Positions 9,602 through 18,383 of a stretch of DNA of 26,832 nucleotides are shown one piece after another. Position numbers and translations under genes: made by a program. The notes under the pieces were generated by a model that was given only the letters and a program-made list of their open reading frames with translations, was not told the DNA's origin and did not search any database. Position 1 is the first letter of the stretch. Each line of letters starts with the position of its first letter. This stretch comes from Caryophanales bacterium UBA2298 (GTDB lineage: Bacteria; Bacillota_I; Bacilli_A; Izemoplasmatales; Hujiaoplasmataceae), in NCBI GenBank assembly GCA_002345425.1, contig DDWA01000017.1, positions 2,619 to 29,450 on the forward strand, written 5' to 3'.

Positions 9602-10480
9602 CTACTTAATTCCTGAATGTGCCATTGTATCCATAACTTTACTTTGCATAATTAAGAAAATAACAAAGTTAGGCACAAACATGATTAACGAAGCAGCCGC
9701 AGCCATTCCCTGACCAGCTACACCGTTCGTTCCCGAAGTTAAGGTATTCATATAAAAAGCAAATGTTTTCAAATTATCATTATTAATATAAACCGTTGAT
9801 GTATCAGCGCTATTCCAAACAGATTGGAAAGAAAGAATCACGATTGTCGCAATCGCTGGCTTAATCAAAGGTAAAATAATCTTAGAATAAATTTGTAACT
9901 CGCTAGCGCCATCAATTCTTGCAGCATCCAATAATTCATCAGGAATTTGATCAATAAATTGTTTTACTAAAAACAATCCAACCGGTATTGCTAAATATGG
10001 CAATACATGGACAAAGAAATTATCAATCAAACCTAATTGTTCGACAATCAAGTATCTTGGTATCATCACGGCTACACCGACAAACATTAAAGCCACAGTA
10101 TTAATTTCATTCATAATCCGCTTACCTTTAAAATGAAGTTTAGATAAAGCGTATCCCGCCATTGTAGAAAACAATACCGAGAAGAATAAAACCAAAACCG
10201 TCACCATAATAGAGTTAAACAAATAACGACTCATCGGTATTCCCGAAGCTCCAGTAACTGAGAAGAGTCTAACAAAATTACTAAAGGTAAATCTTTGAAC
10301 AAAAAATCTAGGCGGATAAAAGAATAGTTCTTCTAATGGTTTGAAGGCAACGTTAAAAATATAGATTAATGGTAAAGCCATAAAAGCTACTAAAGGCGAA
10401 AGGATTAATAAGTATTTAATTTGACTTTTATGGAACCTAGATGGGTTAATTTTAGTTCCTAAAAATCTAGACCTAGCCAT
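9602..10480 (-). CDS. Carbohydrate ABC transporter permease, MalG type (first pair)
   Basis: The 292-residue CUT1 permease has six membrane helices. Its EAA loop reads LDAARIDGASELQIYSKIILP (about residues 180-200). The C-terminus ending MDTMAHSGIK is the usual MalG-like tail. Its ATG is joined to the stop of the MalF-like partner as TAATG, and its TAG lies inside the ribosome site of the next gene. It is only distantly similar to the second MalG-like protein, so the two transporters are not a recent duplication. It should import oligosaccharide together with the upstream permease and one of the two binding proteins. Confidence 0.93.
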   Translation of the reverse strand: MARSRFLGTKINPSRFHKSQIKYLLILSPLVAFMALPLIYIFNVAFKPLEELFFYPPRFFVQRFTFSNFVRLFSVTGASGIPMSRYLFNSIMVTVLVLFFSVLFSTMAGYALSKLHFKGKRIMNEINTVALMFVGVAVMIPRYLIVEQLGLIDNFFVHVLPYLAIPVGLFLVKQFIDQIPDELLDAARIDGASELQIYSKIILPLIKPAIATIVILSFQSVWNSADTSTVYINNDNLKTFAFYMNTLTSGTNGVAGQGMAAAASLIMFVPNFVIFLIMQSKVMDTMAHSGIK

Positions 10481-11397
10481 TAGTCTTTACTCCCAAACAA
10501 TCGATAAGCAAAACGGCTTACCAAGTAAACAAAGAATAACAAAACAACAGAGAGTGCTGCGGCATAACCCATCTCATATTTTGAAAAACCGAAGTACTCA
10601 ATATGATTTACAATTAATTGTCCGGCATATTGTGGTGTCGGATTTGATCCTGACAAAGCTACCCCAATTCCTGCCGAAGCGAAAGTCCCTACAATTGCCA
10701 TTACCGCTCCAAATAACATCTGCGGTTTAATTAAAGGAATCGTAATGTAGATAATTTCTTGAAACTTATTTTTGATACCATCAATATATCCCGCTTCATA
10801 CATTTCCTGGTTAACATTTAAAATACCTGCCAAAATTGCTAAAAATCCCACTCCCATTGAAGACCATAAAGTTACAATAATCATAATCAACAATAAAAAA
10901 TCTTGAGATTGCAAAAAGACTATCGGTTCAACAATCATCCCCAATCTTAATAAAATAGAATTGAGATACCCCGAACTGTCGCCAGCAAAAATGATGCGCC
11001 ACAAAACGGCCATTGTGATTCCACCAGTTAAAGAAGGTGAATAGATAATCAAGGCTAACACTGTTCTTACCTTTGGCGTTAGTTGGGCTAAAATCCAAGC
11101 TAACATAAAAGATAATATATAACTTCCCGGTCCAACTATAACAGCGTATTTGAGTGTATTAGCTAATACTTTTTGCATAAATATTTCATCGCTTGTGAAA
11201 AGATATATATAATTTTCAAAACCGACCCAAGAAGGCGCTCTGACTGTATCAAAGTACGTGAAAGAAAGAAAAATAGCAATTATAACCGGAATGATAATAA
11301 AGATAGAAAACATTAAAACATAAGGAAACACAAAACCGTAAGCAATGCGTTGTTGCTTCTTTTTCGCAGAAGAAACAGAGTGTTTTTTCTTACCCAT
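10480..11397 (-). CDS. Sugar ABC transporter permease, MalF type (first pair)
   Basis: This CUT1 permease has a very basic N-terminus (GKKKHSVSSAKKKQQR), six helices and an EAA loop (YEAGYIDGIKNKFQEIIYITIP). The loop departs from consensus at EAG-YIDG but keeps the key Gly. Four in-frame starts are clustered (GTG 11406, ATG 11403, 11400, 11397). GGAAAG just upstream fits the last ATG best, so 11397 is given. The gene overlaps the end of the giant binding-protein gene by a few bases, which suggests that these proteins are made together as one transporter. Confidence 0.92.
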   Translation of the reverse strand: MGKKKHSVSSAKKKQQRIAYGFVFPYVLMFSIFIIIPVIIAIFLSFTYFDTVRAPSWVGFENYIYLFTSDEIFMQKVLANTLKYAVIVGPGSYILSFMLAWILAQLTPKVRTVLALIIYSPSLTGGITMAVLWRIIFAGDSSGYLNSILLRLGMIVEPIVFLQSQDFLLLIMIIVTLWSSMGVGFLAILAGILNVNQEMYEAGYIDGIKNKFQEIIYITIPLIKPQMLFGAVMAIVGTFASAGIGVALSGSNPTPQYAGQLIVNHIEYFGFSKYEMGYAAALSVVLLFFVYLVSRFAYRLFGSKD

Positions 11398-14332
11398 CAT
11401 CATCACTTTCCTTCCATTGGATGATTAATGTTTCATCTGCTAGATAGTAAGGTTGTAACACATTTCCCTGTTTATCCATATAATCATATTCAGCCATTTT
11501 ACGATGAATCTCTTGATTCATCCTAATGATTGCGTCATTTAAAAGAATTCTCATATTTTCCCGATTTAATACAACAGCGTTCCATATATTAGATATTTCC
11601 AACTCAACTTGATAAGAACCAGGAACCTTAGGTAATTCCCTTAAATAAGTCCACTGTTCTAAAATGATTTCCAAATCATTCTCATCAATATGAAGTGCAG
11701 AAAATGCTTCAACATTAGCTGAGTTCCAAAGATACTCAGGGCCTAATGTGGACAAAAGTAAGTCTTGAAATCTAACTTGAGTTTCAGTAGATGACCACCA
11801 TTTTAAATATTCCCAAGCTTCTTCTTTCTTTTCAATGTTTTTAAAAATCATATTAGAAGTTAAAGCCCCTGGAGCTGATCTATCAATCGAATCATCAACT
11901 TTTTTTACCCCTGGTAAAAGTGCGATTGACCATAAACCTTTAATATCAGTAGCAGCATTTAACAATGTTGTGTACATTCCGAAATCTGCCACACCAATAG
12001 GTGATATCCCTAAACGAAAATCATTATAAAAAGAAGTAACTGTAGTATCGATTGAATAAATAGTATAAAGTTCGGTCATAACTTCTAAAGCTTTGATTGA
12101 TTCAGCGTTTTCCAAATCAACATTAAAACCTGACTCATCATAAACGCTAGAACCATACTGGAAGAGAAAAGGTAAAGTCGAGTCAAATGATTTTAGGGAA
12201 GTAGCACTAGACATTGGCAAATAAAAATTCATGCCATACCGTTTTAGAATTGGCATTATTTCCATAACATCATCCCAAGTGTTTGGTACTGGAATATCTA
12301 AAGCTTCTAAGATATCATGACGATAATACAAAACATAGAAGTTCTCCGTATCCGGTAACCCATAAAGACCATTGTCATAAATCATGGGAATTAAAGCTTG
12401 ATTACAATACTGATCTAACACATCAGTAAAATCTTCATCATCAATAAACTCAGTTAAATCTAAAATCGCCCCTCTCATACCCAAATCATAAGGCAACCAA
12501 GAAGCAACCCCCATAGCTATATCTGGATTAGTTCCAGCGGAATTCGCTAAGATTAGCTTACCTTCAGAAGCCATAACTGAAACTTGGACTTTTATCCCAG
12601 TTTCTGTTGTAAAATCATCATCAGTCATTTTTTGCATTAAATCCGTATATTGTTTAGAACGATTAGCCCAAACAACTAATTCATCATCCTCTGGATTAAC
12701 TTGATATCTTTCATCAAAAAATGACATAACGAATCTTTTGATATTAACCCAGAAACGAACCAAGAAATTAGCGTTAGCTTTTTCTAATTGAATGTCAGTA
12801 TGAATATAAAATTTATCAATATCAAGCGGACTGTTTAATAAAAGTGAAATTGCACTACCTAAGGTAGAAGCAATTGATTCTTGAGAAGTCGACAATAAAT
12901 TGATATTCTTAGGTATTTCATTTGGCTTTTCTGCTAAAACTTTAAGATTTCTAATCGCAATCTTTATCATTGAAGCTGCTTCAGATAGTTTATCTGAGGC
13001 AGTTAATTGATTAATTTCCTCGTAAATATTCTCTAAGATTATCGCTTGAGCTTCTAATTCTTCTACCACATTTGGTAGATAATCAGATATTTCCCAATCT
13101 CTATTTTCATCTAGTTGATTACCTGTTAATTTTTTCACATCGAGGGACAGTTCATTAACATATTTTAAAATTTTTTCAATTTCATAATAAGCATCTTGAA
13201 ATTGACTTAAATTGACACTTAAAGAAATTTCATTTACACCTGAATCCAAATAAATTAAATAAGGGTTTTCACCATCACCAATTGTGACATTTTGCCATTT
13301 ATTATCATACTCAAATTTTAAATCTTGAGCTTCAGCAAAAGGAATTTCACCATTGATTTTCAAAGTTCTAAACACTACTGCATTGACATTATTTGATTGT
13401 TTGACTTTAAAAGTCAAATAATAATATCCTGCCTGTTCTACTTCAACATCATAACTAAGCATTTCTCTTTGACTATTATATGAAATACCAGAAATAGTGT
13501 TTAATTTTAAATATTTGACTGAAAAAGGAGTAACTCCAACACTTCTTGAAACACCAGCTTGGATGTTAGCCGCATTTTTGTAACTAGGTATTTCAGCTTC
13601 AGTCTCTATCAACAATTCATCAGTTATCAAAGTAGCTCCTTCACTATAATCTTGATAACTAATCAAATCAGTTCTACCAGTTACTTCTATCTCACCTACC
13701 AGCATTTTTCCTTTAGTTAAACTCAAAGATATTTCTTGAACTCCCGCTTCTAAATAGAAGGCTAAAGGTTCATTGAACAATCCCATCGGATCATAAAATG
13801 CTTGATGAATCCATTCTTCTACTTTTACTTGTTCACCGTAAAAATCATTACCATAACGGTCTTCACTAAACCCATCTTTTTGTTGCCAGTACTCATAAAT
13901 AATAACTTGAGCAGCTTCTTCATATTGCAAATCGCCATTAATCATAACTTGTAATTCCATGTCAAAATAATCATCACTTAATGAATAAAAGTCAAAAGCT
14001 AACTCGTATAAACCTTCTTGTTCGATACTTACGTCAAAACTTAAAATAGCGTCCGTTTCAAACAAAATAACATTTTGACCATAATTATACGAGTCATTTT
14101 CTTCTATAATAATCCCCCCTGTAATACTCGTAGGTTGGATTGATTTTACAATTCCCGAAGTATCAGTTAAATCTAAATTTTCCCAAGCTGCTAGTTTTTG
14201 ACGATAATCACCAACAAAAACCTCGGGCTCAAATTCACTAGAACCCAAATCAGCAGCAAAAACGGAGTGAGTTGACAAAGGAACCAAAACACTCAAAATT
14301 ATGCTCAACCATAATAATAATTTTTTGATCAT
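11390..14332 (-). CDS. Giant extracellular solute-binding protein with N-terminal carbohydrate-binding-like domains
   Basis: The 980-residue protein has a Sec signal ending near FAAD (about residue 27) but no lipobox. Two beta-sandwich-like domains follow: about residues 75-220 and 255-400. Both have strands of the type LSFDVSIEQEGLYELAFDFYS and LSYDVEVEQAGYYYLTFKV, and both end with a short I-LSL or ISLSV strand typical of CBM-like folds. A helical linker spans about 400-545. The C-terminal 430 residues form a family 1 solute-binding protein, opening with DELVVWANRSKQYTD and containing a GIKVQVSV strand, NPDIAMG, LYGLPDTENFYVLYYR and PNTWDDVMEIM. Usual binding proteins have 400-480 residues, so the front half is an extra sugar-capture part. 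AAGGAG lies before the ATG. It directly precedes the first permease pair and probably feeds it. Confidence 0.87.
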   Translation of the reverse strand: MIKKLLLWLSIILSVLVPLSTHSVFAADLGSSEFEPEVFVGDYRQKLAAWENLDLTDTSGIVKSIQPTSITGGIIIEENDSYNYGQNVILFETDAILSFDVSIEQEGLYELAFDFYSLSDDYFDMELQVMINGDLQYEEAAQVIIYEYWQQKDGFSEDRYGNDFYGEQVKVEEWIHQAFYDPMGLFNEPLAFYLEAGVQEISLSLTKGKMLVGEIEVTGRTDLISYQDYSEGATLITDELLIETEAEIPSYKNAANIQAGVSRSVGVTPFSVKYLKLNTISGISYNSQREMLSYDVEVEQAGYYYLTFKVKQSNNVNAVVFRTLKINGEIPFAEAQDLKFEYDNKWQNVTIGDGENPYLIYLDSGVNEISLSVNLSQFQDAYYEIEKILKYVNELSLDVKKLTGNQLDENRDWEISDYLPNVVEELEAQAIILENIYEEINQLTASDKLSEAASMIKIAIRNLKVLAEKPNEIPKNINLLSTSQESIASTLGSAISLLLNSPLDIDKFYIHTDIQLEKANANFLVRFWVNIKRFVMSFFDERYQVNPEDDELVVWANRSKQYTDLMQKMTDDDFTTETGIKVQVSVMASEGKLILANSAGTNPDIAMGVASWLPYDLGMRGAILDLTEFIDDEDFTDVLDQYCNQALIPMIYDNGLYGLPDTENFYVLYYRHDILEALDIPVPNTWDDVMEIMPILKRYGMNFYLPMSSATSLKSFDSTLPFLFQYGSSVYDESGFNVDLENAESIKALEVMTELYTIYSIDTTVTSFYNDFRLGISPIGVADFGMYTTLLNAATDIKGLWSIALLPGVKKVDDSIDRSAPGALTSNMIFKNIEKKEEAWEYLKWWSSTETQVRFQDLLLSTLGPEYLWNSANVEAFSALHIDENDLEIILEQWTYLRELPKVPGSYQVELEISNIWNAVVLNRENMRILLNDAIIRMNQEIHRKMAEYDYMDKQGNVLQPYYLADETLIIQWKESDDDG

Positions 14333-14381
14333 AACTTAAATACTCCTTATAAGCAATTATTATAAATAGAAAAGTTGTTAT

Positions 14382-15839
14382 TTATTCATCTACACCTAAA
14401 CGTTCATAAATAGCAGTTCTAGCGACAGTTAATTCATAATTCGCAATGTTGTTCCATGATTCTTTAACATCTGCGTAATTAAGTTGTCCACTACGAACTA
14501 AATCAAAGATATCACCCACTGTCCTTTCAGCATCAAAATTAGCTGTCCACCTTGCTTTAATATATCCCGGAACATATTTGTTTGGTTCAATAACAAAATT
14601 GACATGAGCGACAACTTTCCTGAATTCAACAAATGTTGGATATATCGCAAAAAAAGCATCGAGTAAATCTTCATTAGGTTGTAAAGGTGTCATATTAAGT
14701 GGTTCAATACCTTCAACAGTAGTTGAAAGTTCAATTCTCTTCAAGTATCCATCAGCTCCAAAACTCATCCACTTAGCAAGTAAATAAGCTGCTTCAGGAT
14801 TGGTTGTGGTGCTTGATACACAAATCAAATCAAGAATAACTGGAATTTGGTGGGCACTTGTTGTGCCAGGGGTTCCGATAAAATCAACATCAAAACCTAA
14901 ATCAGTCATTGAACCAATGATTGGAGTATAATTGAAAAAAGCTGCCAACTGATTCGATTCCCAAGTGTTTGGTGTTCCAAAAGCCGCCATTTGTTCTTCA
15001 GGAGTCAAAGCATCATAAATCAAAGACTTATCTTGCATTAAAGTAGTATAAAGACTCAAAGTGTCTTCAAACTCTTGTGAATCAAGATTTAAAACACTAC
15101 CATCATATGTATACCAACCTAAATTTGGATTAAGTTGTGCCGGATACCATTCTAACATTCGATCAATACCAACAACTCCAGCAATACCAGTCCCATTAGT
15201 AACATTTTGATTAGCAATATCAGACACTTTATCTAAAAAAGTATCGAAAGTATCTTCAAATAACGGTATATCACCATTTTGCTCTTCAAATAAACTGGTG
15301 TTAATGAAATAACCAAAATAATAAACTGCATAAGGAAGAGCCATTAAATTCCCACCAAAATTCGAAGCTTCACGCAAGTCTTCAGGAACGTTCATGAATT
15401 CAGGATCATCATACGCAATATCAGACATATCTCTAGACCAATTATTCATTATTGTCGTTTCTACCGAATCAGTAAAATAAACATCAGGTAAAGTTCCTCT
15501 AGCGGCTCTAGCACCTAAAAACTCATTCCAATTTTGATCAATTTCCGAAGTTCCTGATGGATCTGTAACTTTAGGTCTTTCGATAATTTCAACAGTAATC
15601 CAAGGATATTCTTCTTCAAACTCTTCAAGCATTAACCTTTCAAGATTAACCGAATCAACAGCGCCTAAATTCCAAGCTGCGTAAGTAATCGTAACTGGAT
15701 CTGGCTGTTCTGTAGTCGTAAAAGTAACATCTCCACTTGTAGTTGATGTTGAACTAATAGGATTAGTAGTGGTTGATTGACAACCAACAAAAGCAACTAC
15801 TAAAAACATAAAGACTAATATACTAATTAATTTTTTCAT
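14382..15839 (-). CDS. Carbohydrate ABC transporter substrate-binding lipoprotein
   Basis: The 485-residue protein has a lipoprotein signal ending VAFVGC (Cys20), a Ser/Thr-rich linker to about residue 48, and a family 1 solute-binding fold. The fold starts with VTITYAAWNLGAVDSVN and shows NQNWNEFLGARAARGTLPDVYF, LMALPYAVYYFGYFIN and TTNPEAAYLLAKWMS. The ATG at 15839 follows GAGGAGAG. It is the first transport gene after the GH94 phosphorylase and lies 49 bases before the giant binding protein. It captures oligosaccharide outside the membrane for one of the two permease pairs. A beta-glucan oligosaccharide ligand is inferred from the enzymes around it. Confidence 0.92.
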   Translation of the reverse strand: MKKLISILVFMFLVVAFVGCQSTTTNPISSTSTTSGDVTFTTTEQPDPVTITYAAWNLGAVDSVNLERLMLEEFEEEYPWITVEIIERPKVTDPSGTSEIDQNWNEFLGARAARGTLPDVYFTDSVETTIMNNWSRDMSDIAYDDPEFMNVPEDLREASNFGGNLMALPYAVYYFGYFINTSLFEEQNGDIPLFEDTFDTFLDKVSDIANQNVTNGTGIAGVVGIDRMLEWYPAQLNPNLGWYTYDGSVLNLDSQEFEDTLSLYTTLMQDKSLIYDALTPEEQMAAFGTPNTWESNQLAAFFNYTPIIGSMTDLGFDVDFIGTPGTTSAHQIPVILDLICVSSTTTNPEAAYLLAKWMSFGADGYLKRIELSTTVEGIEPLNMTPLQPNEDLLDAFFAIYPTFVEFRKVVAHVNFVIEPNKYVPGYIKARWTANFDAERTVGDIFDLVRSGQLNYADVKESWNNIANYELTVARTAIYERLGVDE

Positions 15840-15863
15840 ATCTATCTTCTCTCCTCTTAATAT

Positions 15864-18251
15864 TTATTTTATCTTAACACTTATATGATGTGTTAATCCA
15901 TCTTGATAATCACTTATGACATTACCAGAAAGTTCTTTTCCATCAACGACAATCTTGCTTTCAGTGCCTTTAGAAAATTCAAATACATAAAAAGCATTTC
16001 TAAATTTTCTACGATAATTCACCTTTTCCCAAGCTTTTGGTAAATGTGGTTCAATAACCAGTCCATTAAAACCTGCTTTTACGCCAATTATATCTTGAAC
16101 TGCTACTCGATGTAACCATTGAGCAGACCCTGTGTACCAACTCCAACCGCCTCTTCCAAAAAGCAAGGATTTTGGGCCATCAGAATTACCACAAGTAACA
16201 TAAGGTTCACTTAAATAACGGTCTGGATCCCAAGTTCGATTAGGCGGACAAATTCCTCGATATGCTTCATAAGCTAATTCCGGGTATCCAGCCTTCGCAA
16301 AAGCTGTTACTGCCCAGGTTGCTGCATGTGTATAAACTCCGCCATTTTCCCTTAAGCCAGGAGCGTATCTAGTCACATAACCAATATTATTTACAGGTTT
16401 CGTAAAAGCGGGATAATTAAGTAAAGTTCCAAATTCTTTTAACAAATATTCCTTAATCGAAGAAATTACAATTGATTTTTTTGTTTCCGGAATGATATCA
16501 GAAATTATTGCCCAAGCATTAGGCATTAAGAAAATCTTTCCTTCATCATTATCTTTTGAGCCAACTTTATCACCGTTATCAGTAGTTCCTTGAAGATACC
16601 ACTCTCCATCCCAACCATACTTTTCGAAAGTTATTTTAATCTTCTTTGCATTTTCTAAACAAACATCAACAAACTCTTCATCTTTTTGATGTTTGGCAAT
16701 AACGGCAAATTGATTCAAGATTAAATAAAGGAATGATGACATCCAGAAGGATTCCCCCTTCATCTTATGTCCAACAGCATTCAATCCATCATTCCAATCA
16801 TGACTTCCCATTAAAGGAACTCCACGAACAGAATATCTTGTCAAAGCTTTTTTTATCGCCTTCTTAGAATGTTCATACATTGATTCTTTAGGTCCATCTA
16901 GGAAAGGCACTTCTTCTAAAAGAAAATCATAATCCAAAGTTTCTTCTAAGTAATAATAAAGAACTAAAGGCATCCATAATAAATCATCACTACAATTGCT
17001 TCTTGGTCCCCAGCCTTGATAAGTCACAAACCAGTGATAAACATCACCTTCCATAAACTGATGTTGAGCATGAAGCTTTAGTTGTTCTTTAGTAAGTTGG
17101 GGTTTAGATTCCAAGAAAATCAAAGAATCCTGTAATTGATCTCTAAAACCATATCCACCACTTGTTTGATAATATGCGGTTTTACCCCACAATCTACAAC
17201 TTATCGCTTGATACTTAGAAAAAGTGTTAGTCATTAAATCAAATGCCTTATCAGGTGTAGAAACTTGATCGCCATTTAATAATTCATCCCAAAAAACTTT
17301 AAGTTCTTCAAAAACTTGATCGCTAGCTTCTACGTTAGTGTAATTTTTAATTAAAGCATCAACATCTTCTTTTTCTTGATTAATATTGTTAATCTCATTT
17401 TTACCTATACTAGCAGCACCAATTGTGAAGACAATTCGCTTTTTTTCCCCTACACTTAAATTGACTGCGGTTTGAAGTGAAGCAACAGCGTCACCAAACC
17501 GACCTATATTTCCATCTAGAGCCTCTTGATGCATTGCCTTTGGATCAGATTCATTTTTATACATTCCAATAAAACTTTCCTTATCAGTATCAAAAGATTT
17601 TATAGGCTCGCTACAAGCATGGAATCCAATAAAATCCCAATCAACATTATTACTCAACCCATCTTTATCAGGAAACCCCCAATGATATTTTCTTAATTTT
17701 ATTGCCTTTCTCGCTTCATCATACATGGTATCCATAAAAAGTTTATTGAATTCTCGATGTTCATCTGGATGAATTCCAGCTTCCCATTCAAAATAAGAAG
17801 TTAGATCAAGTCTCTTAACTTCTTTGCTTTCATTTATTATAGTTATATCAATTATCTCTATAGGTTGATTAGGAACAACAAAAACTTTCATCACGGTACT
17901 TATACCTTGATGTTTATATTTAAACACAGAATAACCAATTCCATGTCTTACTTCAAAATCTTCATAACTAGCTTTAACAGGCATATAAGTTAAAGACCAA
18001 AAATCATTATTATCTAGATTTCGTAAATAGAAATATTTACCCCAATTATCTTTAATAATGTCCTGATATAACCTCGTTATTCGGTTTTGAGCAGCATTAC
18101 CACGCCAGGAACATCCACCCCCAGTTTGAGAGATCATCAAAGAATAATCACCATTAGAAATAACGTTTATCCAAGGCCTAGGTGTTAAAGGAGTTTTGAT
18201 GACATAAGTCTGTCCGTTATCAGAAAAATATCCGTATTTATTTTCTAACAT
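15864..18251 (-). CDS. GH94 beta-glucoside phosphorylase (cytosolic)
   Basis: With the ATG at 18251 the protein has 795 residues, the usual length for disaccharide phosphorylases of GH94. The N-terminal beta-sandwich carries KYGYFSDNGQTYVI and TPRPWIN. The alpha/alpha-barrel holds GYGFRDQLQDS, the DWND motif at 485-488 with the likely general-acid Asp485, His642 in THAATW and the phosphate-binding Thr707-Gly708 in WYTGSAQW. It therefore splits a beta-glucosyl disaccharide or oligosaccharide with phosphate to give glucose 1-phosphate. Known GH94 members act on beta-1,2-, beta-1,3- or beta-1,4-glucosides or on chitobiose. An Acholeplasma laidlawii member is a laminaribiose phosphorylase, while Listeria has a larger beta-1,2-oligoglucan enzyme next to a GH3. 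I cannot settle specificity. An upstream TTG (18263) is also in frame, but GGGGG fits the ATG better. First gene of its operon. Confidence 0.9.
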   Translation of the reverse strand: MLENKYGYFSDNGQTYVIKTPLTPRPWINVISNGDYSLMISQTGGGCSWRGNAAQNRITRLYQDIIKDNWGKYFYLRNLDNNDFWSLTYMPVKASYEDFEVRHGIGYSVFKYKHQGISTVMKVFVVPNQPIEIIDITIINESKEVKRLDLTSYFEWEAGIHPDEHREFNKLFMDTMYDEARKAIKLRKYHWGFPDKDGLSNNVDWDFIGFHACSEPIKSFDTDKESFIGMYKNESDPKAMHQEALDGNIGRFGDAVASLQTAVNLSVGEKKRIVFTIGAASIGKNEINNINQEKEDVDALIKNYTNVEASDQVFEELKVFWDELLNGDQVSTPDKAFDLMTNTFSKYQAISCRLWGKTAYYQTSGGYGFRDQLQDSLIFLESKPQLTKEQLKLHAQHQFMEGDVYHWFVTYQGWGPRSNCSDDLLWMPLVLYYYLEETLDYDFLLEEVPFLDGPKESMYEHSKKAIKKALTRYSVRGVPLMGSHDWNDGLNAVGHKMKGESFWMSSFLYLILNQFAVIAKHQKDEEFVDVCLENAKKIKITFEKYGWDGEWYLQGTTDNGDKVGSKDNDEGKIFLMPNAWAIISDIIPETKKSIVISSIKEYLLKEFGTLLNYPAFTKPVNNIGYVTRYAPGLRENGGVYTHAATWAVTAFAKAGYPELAYEAYRGICPPNRTWDPDRYLSEPYVTCGNSDGPKSLLFGRGGWSWYTGSAQWLHRVAVQDIIGVKAGFNGLVIEPHLPKAWEKVNYRRKFRNAFYVFEFSKGTESKIVVDGKELSGNVISDYQDGLTHHISVKIK

Positions 18252-18270
18252 GTGTACCCCCAAATTTATA

Positions 18271-18280
18271 GAAACGTTTC
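18271..18280. promoter_or_regulatory. LacI-type operator GAAACGTTTC, downstream operon
   Basis: A perfect 10-base palindrome lies between the -10 box and the GH94 start, about 12-21 bases after the expected transcription start. A bound repressor there would block elongation or initiation. The same 10 bases recur before the GH3 gene at the equivalent position, and a LacI-family gene is encoded between them. The central CG with A/T-rich arms is typical for LacI-family operators. Binding by this particular regulator is inferred. Confidence 0.8.
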
Positions 18281-18298
18281 GATAGATTTTATAATTAA

Positions 18299-18327
18299 AT
18301 TATATCATATGCCTAATACATATGCAA
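18299..18327 (-). promoter_or_regulatory. Sigma-A-type promoter of the GH94-transport operon
   Basis: On the minus strand TTGCAT (18327-18322) is followed by a 17-base spacer and a perfect TATAAT (18304-18299). Transcription should start near 18292, giving a short leader of about 40 bases with the operator inside it and GGGGG before the ATG. Confidence 0.8.
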
Positions 18328-18337
18328 GCGTTTACAT
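18323..18337. promoter_or_regulatory. CcpA-type catabolite-responsive element (cre)
   Basis: The minus strand reads ATGTAAACGCTTGCA, which fits the Bacillus cre consensus WTGNAANCGNWWNCA at every fixed position. It covers the -35 box of the operon promoter, a classic place for repression by CcpA. It could instead be a weak second site for the local LacI protein, since both families bind similar CG-centred palindromes. Confidence 0.6.
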
Positions 18338-18383
18338 CAAAATATCTAAATTTATAACTAACTATTTAAAAAGAGTTAGCTTT

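Noticed and set aside
18158..18172. AACGTTTA near the start of the GH94 gene, like half an operator
   Set aside because: It is not palindromic at full length and is explained by coding sequence.
18306..18325. Direct repeat CATATGC spaced by six bases in the GH94 promoter spacer
   Set aside because: Only two short copies, absent from the GH3 promoter; probably chance in AT-rich DNA.
18357..18380. Hairpin CTAACT...AGTTAG right after the LacI gene
   Set aside because: The stem has only six A/T-rich pairs and no clean T-run follows, so I do not call it a terminator; read-through into the next unit remains possible.
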